64,000 bases of DNA from Sneathiella chinensis (GTDB taxonomy: Bacteria > Pseudomonadota > Alphaproteobacteria > Sneathiellales > Sneathiellaceae): positions 620,001 through 684,000 of the forward strand of contig NZ_VNWN01000002.1 of NCBI RefSeq assembly GCF_012720115.1. Reading direction: 5' to 3'. A program made the translations under genes and the position numbers. Positions 35,871 to 46,379 of the stretch are shown here, piece by piece. How positions within the stretch are numbered: the stretch's first letter is position 1; every line of letters starts with the position of its first letter. The notes beneath the pieces were generated by a model. The model did no database searches, had not been told where the DNA came from, and saw only the letters and a program-made list of their open reading frames with translations.

Positions 35871-35974
35871 CGTTTCCATTCGTTTTATAGGTGTTTGTCG
35901 GGAAAACGCCTTTTATTCCGGCATTTTGGAGTGTCACAAAGGTTTAACGGAACTCCTTTTGACAGTCTCCGGTT

Positions 35975-36023
35975 GAGAATCAATTCTCCTGATCAAATGA
36001 ATAAGTAAATCTGATCTCAGGAG
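35975..36023 (+). promoter_or_regulatory. palindrome and Shine-Dalgarno-masking hairpin upstream of the chemoreceptor
   Basis: GAGAAT-CA-ATTCTC (35975-35988) is a perfect palindrome placed where the -10 of a TTGACA promoter (-35 at 35959) would lie, so it may be an operator, perhaps for a Fur/Irr-type factor. In the transcript CTCCTGA (35986-35992) can pair with TCAGGAG (36017-36023), which contains the AGGAG ribosome site. Both readings are inference. Confidence 0.4.
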
Positions 36024-36036
36024 GCTTTTCAGTCCC

Positions 36037-38343
36037 ATGATCCAATATCTTGCGGCGCCGTTTCCCGGGCGCCGGAGTATCCAAAACCGTTTCGCCCGTC
36101 TCGCCCGCTTTTTGCCCACCCGGTTCCCATCCCTTTCCATTCGGGGAAAGCTGGCCACGTCGTTTGTCTTCATGATCTTGATGACGGTTCTGGGCACCGT
36201 GACGGGCACATCGGGCCTGAACGAATTGCGGCGTCACGCCCGTGATGTTGCCGATGTGGTGCTGCCCGCCATGATGGAGGCGCGGGAGCTGCAGGCCTCA
36301 ATCGACAAGATCAACAGTCTGGCCCCGTCCTATCAGAATCTGAGCAGCAAGGAAGAGGCCGAGGCGCTTTCCGTGCGGGTCTCAAGCCTGTTTGAGGAAG
36401 CCTTTGAGCAGTTGAACCGACTGGCCGAGACCGCCGGGGAGGGGCAGGAGGATGCCCGCGTGGCCGGATTTACAGAGAAACTGGTCGCGCTCAAGGCGGG
36501 CCAGAAGGCGATGGAGAAAGAGCTTCGGGAAAAACTTGTTCTGCAAGGCACCATCGACAGTCTGGAGGCCCGGCTTGGCAAGGCCCATGAGGCAATCAGT
36601 GCCGCCGTCCTGCCGATTACGGTCAATTCCCTGTTCGACCTGCAATCGGTGCTGAACAATCTGGCCACGGTTGACGATACGGTGGCTGTGGGGCAGGCCC
36701 TTGCCAAGAACGAGGTGAACAAGGCCTCTTTTGCGGGAACCATGCTGGCCTCGGCCAACCTTATTCTGGGCAATATACGGACCCTTCCGTCCCTTGCGGG
36801 GAAAAAGGAGATCGTTCCCCTGATGCGCCAGAATGCACGGGAGGCCGGCCGGCTTGAAAGCGCCTATCGCGGTTTTGTGGGGACACCGGAATATGACATC
36901 CTGAAGCAGCCGGTCAGTGATTTTCTGGAGTTCGGGAAGCGCAATTCGGAAAACAACCTGTTCCTGAGATATATGGAACTGGCCGAGTTTGACGCCCGTC
37001 TTGCAACTCTGGCCACCCGGCAACGGGAGGGGATGGCCGAGGTGAACGGCTTGATCCAGGCCTTTGCCGAAAAGAATGGCCAACAGGTTCGCGGGGCCAT
37101 GCAGGCCGTCCAGTCGGAAGCGGCTGCCAGAATGCAGGAGATGCTGGTTCTGCTGGGGGCCATCATTCTGCTGGCCGCCGGGGTCATGTATTTTGTCGTT
37201 CACCGCAATATCATTCAGCGCCTGACCGGCCTTGCCGCCAGTATGGCGAGGCTGGCGGCGGGCAATACGGCGGACCCGGTTCACATGAACGGGCAGGACG
37301 AGATTGCCCGGATGGCCGCACAGGTGGAAACCTTCCGCCTGACAGCGGTCGAGCGGGAGGCCCTGAACGCCGAGGCGGCCCGCCGGGCAGAGGAAGACAA
37401 GCAGCGGGAACGCCGTCAGGCAGAACAGGCCCGTGCCGATGCCGAGCGGGACGCACAGCAGCGCGACGAACAGCAACGCGCCATGGAGGAAATGCGGCTG
37501 GCCACCCTGAACAGTATGGCCGAACAGTTTGAGGGGGCGACCTCGGAAATTCTGGCCGGTGTGGTGGCGTCCGCCGCCGGGCTGCAACGGACGGCGGAAC
37601 AGCTTGCCAATACGGCGACCGATACGGTTGGCAAGGCGGGCGACGTGCGATCCCTTGCGACAAAGGGGGCCGAAAACATGCAGGATGTGTCCCGGTCCAG
37701 TCTGGAGCTTCTGGACAGCATGAAGCGGATTTCCGGTCTGGTCGAGAAATCCCGCAGCGCGTCGGACAGTGCCTGTCTGGATGCCAGCAGCGCTTCTGCC
37801 GGGATGCGGCAACTGGGCGTTGCCATTACGGAAATCGACAAAAGCGTCACCCTGATCGAGGATATTGCCCGTCAGACCCACCTTCTGGCCCTCAACGCCT
37901 CGATCGAGGCAAGCCGGTCCGGTGAGGCGGGCAAGGGGTTTGCGGTTGTGGCATCAGAGGTCAAGAAGTTGGCCAGCCAGACGGCCCATGTCACCAGTGA
38001 AATTTCCGAACAGATTCGGGATATCCAGACAGAAAGCCGGGAAGCCGGACGGGCCACGGAAACGGTTCATGAAACGGTCACAGGGATGAACGATATTGTG
38101 CGCGAAATTACCCGGACAATCGGGGAGCAGCAGATGTCGGTGACCGGAATTGCCGATGCGATCGGCGGCGCCGCCGCAGAGGCCGAACAAATCCGCTGCC
38201 ATGCCCGGGATGTGGATGCGTTCGCGCAAGAGTCTCGTGACGGGGTCGAGGAGGCACGGGCGGACACAACGGTTCTGAGTACCCGCGCCCAGGAACTGGC
38301 AGGGGAGATCGACACGTTTCTTTCCCGAATCTGTAACGGCTGA
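36037..38343 (+). CDS. methyl-accepting chemotaxis protein
   Basis: This 768-residue chemoreceptor has a membrane segment at about 41-60, a large helical periplasmic domain (60-368), a second membrane segment (about 369-389), a HAMP domain, a charged coiled coil rich in Glu/Arg (about 440-490) and the cytoplasmic signalling tip ([33 protein letters not shown], in parts). No C-terminal CheR-binding pentapeptide is seen. The long helical sensor domain suggests a TarH-like or helical-bimodular ligand domain. The start ATG 36037 is 12 bp after AGGAGG. It is followed after 47 bp by a histidine kinase gene. Confidence 0.94.
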   Translation: MIQYLAAPFPGRRSIQNRFARLARFLPTRFPSLSIRGKLATSFVFMILMTVLGTVTGTSGLNELRRHARDVADVVLPAMMEARELQASIDKINSLAPSYQNLSSKEEAEALSVRVSSLFEEAFEQLNRLAETAGEGQEDARVAGFTEKLVALKAGQKAMEKELREKLVLQGTIDSLEARLGKAHEAISAAVLPITVNSLFDLQSVLNNLATVDDTVAVGQALAKNEVNKASFAGTMLASANLILGNIRTLPSLAGKKEIVPLMRQNAREAGRLESAYRGFVGTPEYDILKQPVSDFLEFGKRNSENNLFLRYMELAEFDARLATLATRQREGMAEVNGLIQAFAEKNGQQVRGAMQAVQSEAAARMQEMLVLLGAIILLAAGVMYFVVHRNIIQRLTGLAASMARLAAGNTADPVHMNGQDEIARMAAQVETFRLTAVEREALNAEAARRAEEDKQRERRQAEQARADAERDAQQRDEQQRAMEEMRLATLNSMAEQFEGATSEILAGVVASAAGLQRTAEQLANTATDTVGKAGDVRSLATKGAENMQDVSRSSLELLDSMKRISGLVEKSRSASDSACLDASSASAGMRQLGVAITEIDKSVTLIEDIARQTHLLALNASIEASRSGEAGKGFAVVASEVKKLASQTAHVTSEISEQIRDIQTESREAGRATETVHETVTGMNDIVREITRTIGEQQMSVTGIADAIGGAAAEAEQIRCHARDVDAFAQESRDGVEEARADTTVLSTRAQELAGEIDTFLSRICNG

Positions 38344-38390
38344 CCCTGTCGGGGTACGGCTTTCAAGAGGGAAGGAAAGGGGCAGGAGTG

Positions 38391-39590
38391 ATGATGTTGC
38401 AGCTTGAAAACAAACAGGGTCAAACCCCGACCATGGCCTGCATCCTGGAGTATGTGCCGGCCATTTGCGAGGAAACCCGGTGCGAGGATGTGGCGGAGAT
38501 GTTCCGCAAGTTTGAGGGGGTTCACGGGTTTGCCATTGTGAGAGGAGATCGGCCGGTGGGGTTGATCGCCCGGGAGACCCTGACCATTCGGCTGGCAACC
38601 CAGTTTGGCCATGCCATCTATGCCAAGCGGCCGGTATGGGAACTGATGGAGGAGGCCCCCCTGATCGTTGAGCTTTGCGAGGATATTGACGCGGTGGAGC
38701 GGATGATCACCGATGGGTATCATCACGCCTTGTCCTCCGGCTTTATTATCGTGCAGGATGGGGCCTACCGGGGGATGGGGACGGCCCTGTCCCTGATGCG
38801 AAAAAGCGTGGAGCGGACCCGCATTCGCAATGCCCAGCTTGAAATCAGTAATGAGCGTGCCGAACATGCGGCCCGTGTAAAGTCGCAATTTCTGGCCAAT
38901 ATGAGCCATGAGTTGCGCACCCCGCTGAACGCGGTTATCGGCTTTTCAGAACTGATCGTGTCCAAGGCGTTCGGCGAGATTGAGCCGCCCCGCTATGGCC
39001 AATATGTGGTTGATATTCTGGAAAGCGGTCGGCACCTTCTGTCCATGATCAACGATATTCTGGATATGTCGAAAATCGAGGCCGGGCGCTACACCGTTGA
39101 TGAGCGGCAGATCGATCTTTGTCATGTGATCAGGACCGTTTGCAAGATGTGCGGCGTTCTGGCCTCAAGAAAAGGGGTGCAGATCCAGTGCGACATGCCC
39201 GCCGAAGGCCCGATCCTGATCGGGGACGAGCGGGCCATCAAGCAGATGCTTCTGAATCTGGTGTCCAACGGTGTCAAATATACCGAACGGGGCGGGGCGG
39301 TAACCTTGCGGGGGCACAGCCAGCCCGATGGCAGTGTGTCGCTGGAGATTATTGATACGGGGATCGGCATTCCGGAAGAGGAACTGCCGGGGATCATGGA
39401 GCCTTTCGTTCAGGCGGGCAACAACCGGACCAGCAAGGACGAGGGAACCGGGTTGGGGCTGGCAATCGTCAAGGCGCTGGCAGACCTGCATGACACAAGA
39501 ATTGACATGAAAAGCGCGGTCGGGGTCGGGACCACCGTGATCCTGACATTCCCGGCGGCCCGAAATTTCAGCCTTCGTCCGGCGGCGTGA
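38391..39590 (+). CDS. soluble sensor histidine kinase with N-terminal CBS-like pair
   Basis: This 399-residue protein has no membrane segment. The N-terminal part (about residues 15-140) resembles a CBS-domain pair (HGFAIVRGDRPVGLIARETL and SGFIIVQDGAYRGMGT), then a short coiled coil, the HisKA dimer domain with the phospho-acceptor H173 in FLANMSHELRTPLN, and the HATPase domain (N-box LLNLVSNGVKYT, G boxes DTGIGIP and GTGLGLAI). No receiver or partner response regulator adjoins. Likely input is a small molecule bound by the CBS-like domains; position suggests a link with the chemoreceptor. Confidence 0.88.
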   Translation: MMLQLENKQGQTPTMACILEYVPAICEETRCEDVAEMFRKFEGVHGFAIVRGDRPVGLIARETLTIRLATQFGHAIYAKRPVWELMEEAPLIVELCEDIDAVERMITDGYHHALSSGFIIVQDGAYRGMGTALSLMRKSVERTRIRNAQLEISNERAEHAARVKSQFLANMSHELRTPLNAVIGFSELIVSKAFGEIEPPRYGQYVVDILESGRHLLSMINDILDMSKIEAGRYTVDERQIDLCHVIRTVCKMCGVLASRKGVQIQCDMPAEGPILIGDERAIKQMLLNLVSNGVKYTERGGAVTLRGHSQPDGSVSLEIIDTGIGIPEEELPGIMEPFVQAGNNRTSKDEGTGLGLAIVKALADLHDTRIDMKSAVGVGTTVILTFPAARNFSLRPAA

Positions 39591-39593
39591 CGC

Positions 39594-40415
39594 TCAGGCC
39601 CCTTTCGGGGGCTGGCCACCAAGGGCGGTGGTAATCTCACCTGCGAAAAAGCGGGTCGTTTCGCCAATTTCCTGAAGCTGGGCGGTGGAAATGCGGGCGG
39701 CCGGGCCCGAGATGGAAACCGCCGCCATGGGTTCGGCATATTCGTCATAGATAACACTGGCCACACAGCGAAGACCGACGGCGTGTTCCTCGTCATCAAG
39801 GGCGAAGCCAAGCGGGCGGCAACCGGCCAGATGCTGTTTCAGTTGGTCCGGGTCGGTAATGGTCTTGTCTGTCAGTCTGGCAAGTCCTTCGGTTGAAGCA
39901 ATCCGGTCAATATCGGCGTCGGTCATGGTCATCAGGATGGCCTTGCCCACCCCCGAGCAATGCAGGGGAACCCGCTTGCCGGGCTTGGAGTAGACCCGCA
40001 TCATTTCCCGGCTTTCCACTTGCGCCAGATAGATCACATGGTCCCCGTCCGGAATGGCAAGATTGATGGTCTCGCCGCTTTTTTCCATCATGCGCCGCAT
40101 GAACGGGCGGGCAACGGACACCAGATCGCGGGAGGACAGAAACCCGTTGCCAGCGACAAAGGCCTGAAGGCCGATCTGCCAGTGGCTGCTGTCCCGGTCA
40201 TACTGAACGTATCGTTCCTCCTGCAGGGTGGTCAGCAGCCGGTGGGTGGTGGACGGGGCCAGCCCCAGCTTGCGGGCGATGCCGGTCAGGGTCAGACCCG
40301 GCGAGTTGTCCGCGATTACATTGAGAACGGAAAGGGCGCGGGTCAGGGACTGGACCTGTCCGCTGCGGGATTTGGGGGCGTCGGGCGCGGTGGTCATTTG
40401 GCTATTCATTTCCAT
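39594..40415 (-). CDS. IclR-family transcriptional regulator
   Basis: This 273-residue regulator has an N-terminal winged helix (LTGIARKLGLAPSTTHRLLTTL) and the C-terminal IclR effector domain (SGVGKAILMTMTD, DEYAEPMAAVSISGPAARI). It is divergent from malate synthase G, and a palindrome-like site TGTGAAAACGTTTCCA lies at 40418-40433 between them. IclR and BhcR relatives bind glyoxylate or pyruvate. It therefore probably controls glcB and the glyoxylate supply. ATG 40415 is the first good start after an open frame. Confidence 0.9.
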   Translation of the reverse strand: MEMNSQMTTAPDAPKSRSGQVQSLTRALSVLNVIADNSPGLTLTGIARKLGLAPSTTHRLLTTLQEERYVQYDRDSSHWQIGLQAFVAGNGFLSSRDLVSVARPFMRRMMEKSGETINLAIPDGDHVIYLAQVESREMMRVYSKPGKRVPLHCSGVGKAILMTMTDADIDRIASTEGLARLTDKTITDPDQLKQHLAGCRPLGFALDDEEHAVGLRCVASVIYDEYAEPMAAVSISGPAARISTAQLQEIGETTRFFAGEITTALGGQPPKGA

Positions 40416-40417
40416 AT

Positions 40418-40433
40418 TGTGAAAACGTTTCCA
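40418..40433. promoter_or_regulatory. putative IclR operator
   Basis: The site reads TGTGAAAACGTTTCCA, an imperfect palindrome around ACGT that resembles the TGGAAA..TTTCCA pattern of IclR-type operators. It touches the iclR start and lies 100 bp from the glcB start, so it could serve autoregulation and glcB control. Confidence 0.5.
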
Positions 40434-40533
40434 AATAATATTCCATCCCTGTCGCCGACCTGTCAATATGACAACAGGAAAATGCCGGTCCGCCCGGTGC
40501 GGGGCCGCAATATGAGGCAGAAGAGGTATTGGA

Positions 40534-42708
40534 ATGTCTGATCGTGTGACTATTGGAAATCTTCAGGTTGCCCGGCCGCTGTTCGATCTGGTGGAAAATG
40601 AAATTCTGCCCGGGCTGGATGTGGCGCCGGATACGGTTTGGGGAACGCTTGAGCGGATCGTAGGGACTTTCGGCCCCCGCAACCGCGCCCTTCTGGAAAA
40701 GCGCGAGGATTTGCAGGCGCAAATTGATCAATGGCACCGGGACCGCAAGGGCCAGGCCCATGATCCGGTTGCCTATAAGACATTTTTGACAGAGATCGGT
40801 TATCTGGTGCCGGAAGGCGACCCGTTCACCGTGACCACGGACAAGGTGGACCCGGAAATCGGCCGGGTCGCGGGGCCGCAACTGGTGGTGCCTGTCATGA
40901 ATGCCCGCTACGCCCTGAACGCCGCCAATGCCCGGTGGGGCAGCCTGTATGATGCCCTGTACGGAACGGATGTGATCCCGGACGAGGGCGGGGCCGAAGC
41001 CGGCGGTGCCTACAACCCGGTGCGGGGGGCGAAAGTTGTTCGCTATGCGGCTGAATTCCTTGATCGCACGGCACCCCTTGCCAACGGATCGCACGCGGAT
41101 GCCGCCCGGTATGCGCTGGATGGTCAATCCTTGCAGGTCACCCTGACCAACGGGACCGTTACCGGGCTTGCAAAACCGGAACAGTTCGCCGGGTATCGGG
41201 GCACAGACAGCCTGACATCGGTGTTGCTGGTGAATAACGGCCTGCATCTTGAAATCCAGATTGACCCGGACCATCCGATCGGGCGGGACCACCCTGCCGG
41301 GGTCAAGGATGTGCTGATGGAAGCGGCCCTGTCCACCATTCAGGATTGCGAGGATTCCGTTGCTGCCGTGGATGCGGACGACAAGGTGACCGTCTATCGC
41401 AACTGGCTGGGCCTTATGAAGGGGGATCTTGCCGACAGCTTTGATAAGGGGGGCGCGCTGGTAACCCGCCGTCTGAACGGAGACCGGGCTTATACGGCGC
41501 CGGACGGATCGGACCTGTCCCTGCATGGGCGCAGCCTGCTGCTGGTGCGGAATGTGGGGCATCTGATGACCACGCCGGCCGTTCTGGAGGGGGATGGCCG
41601 GGAAATCCCGGAAGGCATTCTGGACGCGGTGATGACAAGCCTTTGTGCGGTGCATGACCTGAAGGGCAATGGTCCCTATCGGAACAGCCGTGCCGGCAGT
41701 GTTTATATTGTCAAACCCAAGATGCATGGCCCGGAAGAGGCGGCCTTCACCAATGACCTGTTTAACGCGGTCGAGGACGGGCTGGGACTGGCCAGAAATA
41801 CCCTGAAGGTCGGCGTCATGGACGAGGAACGGCGGACAACGGTCAACCTGAAGGAATGTATCCGGGCGGTATCAGAACGGATTTTCTTCATCAATACGGG
41901 CTTTTTGGACCGGACCGGCGACGAGATTCATACCAGCATGGAAATGGGCCCCTTCATGCGCAAGGACGATGCCAAGGGCGAACCATGGATTGCGGCCTAT
42001 GAGGACTGGAATGTGGATATCGGCCTTGAGGTCGGCCTGCCCGGTCATGCCCAGATCGGCAAGGGGATGTGGGCCAAGCCCGATGAAATGGCAGAGATGA
42101 TGAGTGCGAAAATCGGGCATCCCATGGCCGGGGCCAACTGTGCCTGGGTGCCGTCGCCAACCGCGGCCACCTTGCATGCCATGCATTATCACGGGGTTTC
42201 CGTGCGGGCACGGCAGGAAGATTTGAAATCCCGTCCGCGGGCCAGCCTTGATGACATCCTGACCCCGCCGCTGCTGGCCGGGGAAAATCTGGCGCCGGAG
42301 GATATTCTGGCCGAGATTGAGAATAACGCCCAAGGGATTCTTGGCTATGTGGTGCGCTGGATCGATCAGGGGGTTGGCTGTTCCAAGGTCCCGGATATCA
42401 ACAATGTGGGCCTGATGGAGGATCGGGCGACCTTGCGGATTTCCAGCCAGCATATCGCCAACTGGCTGCATCATGGCATTTGCAGTGAAGATCAGGTGAT
42501 GACGATCATGAAGCGCATGGCCGCCGTGGTGGATGACCAGAATGCCGGTGATCCGCTCTATCGGAACATGGCCGATGATTTTGCCGGGTCCGTTGCGTTT
42601 CAGGCGGCCTGTGATCTGGTGTTCAAGGGACGGGTCCAGCCCAGCGGCTATACGGAACCTGTCCTGCATGCCCGCCGGATTGAAGCCAAGGCCCGTTCAG
42701 CCGGATAA
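40534..42708 (+). CDS. glcB: malate synthase G
   Basis: GlcB (724 residues) condenses glyoxylate with acetyl-CoA to malate. The N-terminal part ([19 protein letters not shown]), the catalytic-barrel segment ([28 protein letters not shown] in parts) and [22 protein letters not shown] are typical of the G isoform, which is longer than malate synthase A. It lies divergent from an IclR regulator. Isocitrate lyase is not in this window, so glyoxylate may come from glycolate, purine or amino acid breakdown. Confidence 0.97.
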   Translation: MSDRVTIGNLQVARPLFDLVENEILPGLDVAPDTVWGTLERIVGTFGPRNRALLEKREDLQAQIDQWHRDRKGQAHDPVAYKTFLTEIGYLVPEGDPFTVTTDKVDPEIGRVAGPQLVVPVMNARYALNAANARWGSLYDALYGTDVIPDEGGAEAGGAYNPVRGAKVVRYAAEFLDRTAPLANGSHADAARYALDGQSLQVTLTNGTVTGLAKPEQFAGYRGTDSLTSVLLVNNGLHLEIQIDPDHPIGRDHPAGVKDVLMEAALSTIQDCEDSVAAVDADDKVTVYRNWLGLMKGDLADSFDKGGALVTRRLNGDRAYTAPDGSDLSLHGRSLLLVRNVGHLMTTPAVLEGDGREIPEGILDAVMTSLCAVHDLKGNGPYRNSRAGSVYIVKPKMHGPEEAAFTNDLFNAVEDGLGLARNTLKVGVMDEERRTTVNLKECIRAVSERIFFINTGFLDRTGDEIHTSMEMGPFMRKDDAKGEPWIAAYEDWNVDIGLEVGLPGHAQIGKGMWAKPDEMAEMMSAKIGHPMAGANCAWVPSPTAATLHAMHYHGVSVRARQEDLKSRPRASLDDILTPPLLAGENLAPEDILAEIENNAQGILGYVVRWIDQGVGCSKVPDINNVGLMEDRATLRISSQHIANWLHHGICSEDQVMTIMKRMAAVVDDQNAGDPLYRNMADDFAGSVAFQAACDLVFKGRVQPSGYTEPVLHARRIEAKARSAG

Positions 42709-42714
42709 AGAAGA

Positions 42715-42757
42715 CCCTGCAAGGGCAGGGGCGGCACTTTTCGTGTGGTCGCCGCCC
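42715..42757 (+). terminator. overlapping hairpins after glcB
   Basis: CCCTGC (42715-42720) pairs with GCAGGG (42725-42730), and GGGCGGC (42729-42735) with GCCGCCC (42751-42757). The two stems share bases and exclude each other; a TTTT run lies inside the second loop. It may terminate glcB, but no T tract follows the second stem. Confidence 0.4.
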
Positions 42758-42966
42758 TCCCTTGAAGTGGAAGTGTCAGGTTATCGCCCTTGATCAGTAT
42801 TGCAAATACACCTAAAAGATGTTCAATATTTGGTTGAGGGGCTGTCAGGGTTGCGTATGGTGATCCACACTCACCTGCCGCGCCCTGTTTGTGGTCGCCG
42901 TGCAAGCCTGCAAGACAACAGGCTTGTCTGGTTCCGGCATTGGGAAAAGTCCATTAGGGGAAGATA

Positions 42967-43437
42967 TTGAGCGAAAAAAACAAACCCAAAAATGCGGTCG
43001 AGGGTGACATGGATATGGACCTTGGCGCATTGGACAACAATGTCGGTTACCACATGCGAAAAGCGGTCCTTGCGTCGCAGGGCTCCTTTCTCAGGGAAAC
43101 CGGTGTCAAACTGCTGACCGGGCAATATTCGGTCATGGAAATCATTGCCCAAAATCCGGGCCGAACCCAATCCGCCATCGCCCATGCGGCCGGTCTGGAC
43201 CGCTCGTCGCTGGTGCCGATCCTCAACCAGTTTCAGAAAAATGACCTGATCGTTCGCGAACCCGTCGAGAATGACAAGCGGGCCTATGCGGTTTCGCTGA
43301 CGGAGAAGGGCCAGAAGGAGCTGGAGGACCTGCGGGAAAAGGTCACCCGGATGGAACAGCGGTTCATCACCGGCCTTGGTGTTCGCAACCACAAGCAACT
43401 GATCACGCTGCTCAAAAAATTCCTGGACGTGCTCTAG
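42967..43437 (+). CDS. MarR-family transcriptional regulator
   Basis: This 156-residue protein has the MarR winged helix: AIAHAAGLDRSSLVPILNQFQKNDLIVRE (in parts) with the wing NDKRAYAVSLTEKG. The start is a TTG at 42967 with AGGGGA 5 bp upstream; an in-frame ATG at 43009 would shorten a non-conserved head. MarR proteins bind aromatic or lipid-like ligands and usually repress neighbours, but here the adjacent gene is convergent, so its target is not evident. Confidence 0.88.
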   Translation: MSEKNKPKNAVEGDMDMDLGALDNNVGYHMRKAVLASQGSFLRETGVKLLTGQYSVMEIIAQNPGRTQSAIAHAAGLDRSSLVPILNQFQKNDLIVREPVENDKRAYAVSLTEKGQKELEDLREKVTRMEQRFITGLGVRNHKQLITLLKKFLDVL

Positions 43438-43506
43438 CGTCCGAGGGGGGTAAAGTGTTCAAACCGGGCCACCTCCACCACAGGCGGAGGCAGCCGGGCT
43501 TGTCGA

Positions 43507-44544
43507 TCAGGAATGTTCCAGAGTGAGACGGGTGCGTCTCAGGAATTCCGGTGGGTTGGAGAGTTCCGGGTTTGGCCGAATTCCGATGAACCCACCTTTC
43601 TGGAACAGCCTGACAGGCCGGTCCATCCGGGTTTCCAGACTGATTTCGCCGCCTTCCATCAGGAACGATTTCCATTCTTCCGAAACGCTTTCGGCGACAG
43701 ACGGACGGATACTTCCCTTCTCAAGAACCGTGAGCATATGGCCCTGTGCGGTCGTCGCAAGCTGCTCCCGGAAATCGTCCGGCTCGGCCGGGGTGAGCAG
43801 GTCCAGTTCCTTGCTGGCAAAAACCCTGTCCAGTAGGCCGTCATCGGTGAAGGAGGCCTCAAGATGGGCCAACTCCACAATGCGGGTGCTGTCGATAACG
43901 GCCTGCAGGTCTTTCATGTTGCCCCGAAACAGGGTTTGAAGAATATTGCCATCCTGTATCAGATTGGCGGCAAGGGGGGCGCCAGTTTCCCACAGCCGTG
44001 CGGCATCGGTCCGTTCAAGGGCGACCTTCATGGCGATGTCCCCAAACTCGGGCGCCTCACCGGTCAATGCCAGATCAACGCTGGAGGCTTCCAGGTCAGC
44101 CGTGAACGACACCGACAGGTCAACTGTCAGGTTCTGGTATCCGGCATAGAGGATATAATTTGACCAGTACCGTGCGGGACAGCGGATGCTTGAACATTTT
44201 CGGGCAACGTCCAGGACCGGTAGTGTCGCGGATGATAATTGGACCGTTGCTTCGGTCAGAAACTCATCCTCAAATGCAAGGCCAGTGAGCCGGGCGCTTT
44301 CAATATCGACGGGAACTTGCCCGAAAGCATCGTGATACAGGGTCACATCCGACAGGGTTGTGGCGCCTGTTAGGACATTGTGGGACACCGTTTCATATCG
44401 GATATAGGTGTCCAGTTTCCATTGGTACAGCGCGTCTTCCACCGCCCGTTTTGCCTGACCCGAGGCATAGTGGTTCAGGCCGGTAATGCCCGCGATCAGC
44501 AGGCCGGAGATACCAAGACCGGCAAAGAGGAATTTTTTGTTCAT
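43507..44544 (-). CDS. membrane-anchored periplasmic protein of unknown function
   Basis: I do not recognise this 345-residue protein with certainty. It has an N-terminal membrane anchor (residues 5-25) and a long beta-rich part; the segment YETVSHNVLTGATTLSDVTLYH resembles the DUF945/AsmA-like envelope proteins. Two cysteines, C117 and C122, sit in KCSSIRC and could form a disulfide in the periplasm. It is the last gene of a three-gene operon, overlapping the preceding gene by 4 bp. Translation coupling suggests a shared job in the cell envelope. Confidence 0.75.
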   Translation of the reverse strand: MNKKFLFAGLGISGLLIAGITGLNHYASGQAKRAVEDALYQWKLDTYIRYETVSHNVLTGATTLSDVTLYHDAFGQVPVDIESARLTGLAFEDEFLTEATVQLSSATLPVLDVARKCSSIRCPARYWSNYILYAGYQNLTVDLSVSFTADLEASSVDLALTGEAPEFGDIAMKVALERTDAARLWETGAPLAANLIQDGNILQTLFRGNMKDLQAVIDSTRIVELAHLEASFTDDGLLDRVFASKELDLLTPAEPDDFREQLATTAQGHMLTVLEKGSIRPSVAESVSEEWKSFLMEGGEISLETRMDRPVRLFQKGGFIGIRPNPELSNPPEFLRRTRLTLEHS

Positions 44545-46379
44545 TGGTCAGTCTTCGAAGGGGCCTGGATCGGTGTGTCGATCAATTCCGGATAGGCATG
44601 GTCCATAAGGTATTGCAGGTCTTCCGCCTCCCGGCAGCGTTCTTGCGTGCAGATAACGACCGTGTCAGCCTCTACCGCCACATCAAGGGCAAGGTCCAGA
44701 TCGGCTTTCGGGGCTGTATTCGTGGTTTCCAGATTTCCCTTAATCAGCATCCAGTCTCCCTTTTTGGGTGCCTCTGGCAGTCCCTCCGGCAGGGTGATGG
44801 TTATGGGGCGGGGCCAGTTGGCTGTGGCAATCGGTCCGTCCATATCCGAAAGACGAACCATCAGTTTGGTCTGCCGCGTCCCGTCATCGACCAAGCTGTG
44901 CGAGATTGTCTCTGACAGGGAAGGCATGTGGAAAGAGCGGTCAAGATAGAAGGCCAGACGGGCCGGATAGCCACCAAGTTCGAGCCTGTTGCTCAATGTG
45001 TCTTGCAGTTCTCGTAAGGCCGCCAGCTCCTTTTCCTTTTGTACTTTTTCCTGCTGAGCCCGTTCCTCTTCTGCAGCTTTTTCCCTCGCGATCCGCTCTT
45101 GTTCCTCGCGCAGGCGGATGGCCACAACCCTGCTGTTGATGTCTTCTTCCGTAAAGGTGTGGAGGAGTTGTTTGCGACCCTCATCCGCATAGACCTTCAG
45201 TTCCAGAATTTTGAGGTCCAACTTGCCGTATCCATGACGATAGTTATAGTGAGCCCGCGAATTTGCTTCTACAAGGTCAATTCTGTCAATTCTGACAAGA
45301 TAATGGGTATAGACTTTTCTCCCATACTTTTTCTGCGCGACCAGCGTCTCGGCCTTTTGCCGGGACAGGGGAAGTTCTGTGATAATGGGCGAAGGAAGGG
45401 CATCCTGCCTGAAAATCTGAGGATATGTACCAGAGGACGCGTTAATATTGCATGCTAGTCTTGGGGGGGCATACTGCGCAGAAAATTGGCCTCCGAATGA
45501 CACGGGAAAAACTTCTTTTCCAAAGTCGTAGGACTTAAATTTTTCAGAATAGAAATAGGTTGCATAGATCGGGGTTGAGATCAGGTTTTCCTGTAAATCT
45601 GCCTTTGCCGCGTCCAGATACGCCCGAAGATCAAACTCGTTATCTTTTGTCTTACGATAGCGGCCGCAGTTCCACTGTCTTGCATAGTTCCGGATATCCC
45701 CGTCATTTGCCAGCAGGGCCGGGTTGTCGCCAAAGAATTTACGCACCAGTTTCAGGGTTTTGATCGGCTCAGCCGTATTCCAAAAGTTTTCAATCTCCCG
45801 CTGCCGGGGGGAGAGGGCGGCCATTGTCGGGCTGTCCTGATCGTTTTCAGATGTGCCTGATGCCTCGGCTGTGCTGGCAGGGTCAGCGATTGCTGTGGTA
45901 GCGGGGGCAGGGCTCTCGGACGCTTTGGGAGTGTCAGACGTGTCGGGGGTGGCAGTCACGGTGGGGGTGCCTGATGCCTTGGCCATGTTGGCGGGGGCAT
46001 CGGCGGTGGCGGCAGGTTTCCAGCCATCGGCGGCCTTGGCATTCCCCTGAAAGAGGGGCTGTGCCATATTTTCTGCAAGACCGGTGACCGTGGCCGTTTC
46101 CGCGTCGGGGCATTCCCGATCGATGATCTGTCCGACCTTCGGCAGGAAGGATGGGAAGGTCTCCCCTTCAAAGAAGGTGGGGTCCTTGGCGCGGACTGTG
46201 ACTGACAGGTCTTTTCGGCACCATTGCCCGTCCCGGACATCCATTTCGATGGAGACACCCAGTTTGGATGACTTGGCAAAGACATGTGTGGGGGGCGTAT
46301 CGGCGGAGGCCGCCGGGGACACCAGCCCTCCGAAGAGGGCGAGTGTCACGCCAAGGGCGCGAAGAGGGGGCCTGGTCAT
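44541..46379 (-). CDS. large exported protein of unknown function with Thr/Ala/Pro-rich region and coiled coil
   Basis: This 612-residue protein is not recognised. It has a signal peptide (cleavage probably after ASA near residue 26), a folded N-terminal part, a low-complexity Ala/Thr/Pro-rich stretch (about residues 120-185), a middle domain, a charged coiled coil (about 400-455, REEQERIAREKAAEEE and on) and a C-terminal beta-rich domain. Its start overlaps the lipoprotein gene stop by 1 bp and its stop overlaps the next start by 4 bp. The tight packing with a lipoprotein and an anchored protein suggests an envelope-spanning assembly. Confidence 0.75.
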   Translation of the reverse strand: MTRPPLRALGVTLALFGGLVSPAASADTPPTHVFAKSSKLGVSIEMDVRDGQWCRKDLSVTVRAKDPTFFEGETFPSFLPKVGQIIDRECPDAETATVTGLAENMAQPLFQGNAKAADGWKPAATADAPANMAKASGTPTVTATPDTSDTPKASESPAPATTAIADPASTAEASGTSENDQDSPTMAALSPRQREIENFWNTAEPIKTLKLVRKFFGDNPALLANDGDIRNYARQWNCGRYRKTKDNEFDLRAYLDAAKADLQENLISTPIYATYFYSEKFKSYDFGKEVFPVSFGGQFSAQYAPPRLACNINASSGTYPQIFRQDALPSPIITELPLSRQKAETLVAQKKYGRKVYTHYLVRIDRIDLVEANSRAHYNYRHGYGKLDLKILELKVYADEGRKQLLHTFTEEDINSRVVAIRLREEQERIAREKAAEEERAQQEKVQKEKELAALRELQDTLSNRLELGGYPARLAFYLDRSFHMPSLSETISHSLVDDGTRQTKLMVRLSDMDGPIATANWPRPITITLPEGLPEAPKKGDWMLIKGNLETTNTAPKADLDLALDVAVEADTVVICTQERCREAEDLQYLMDHAYPELIDTPIQAPSKTDQ

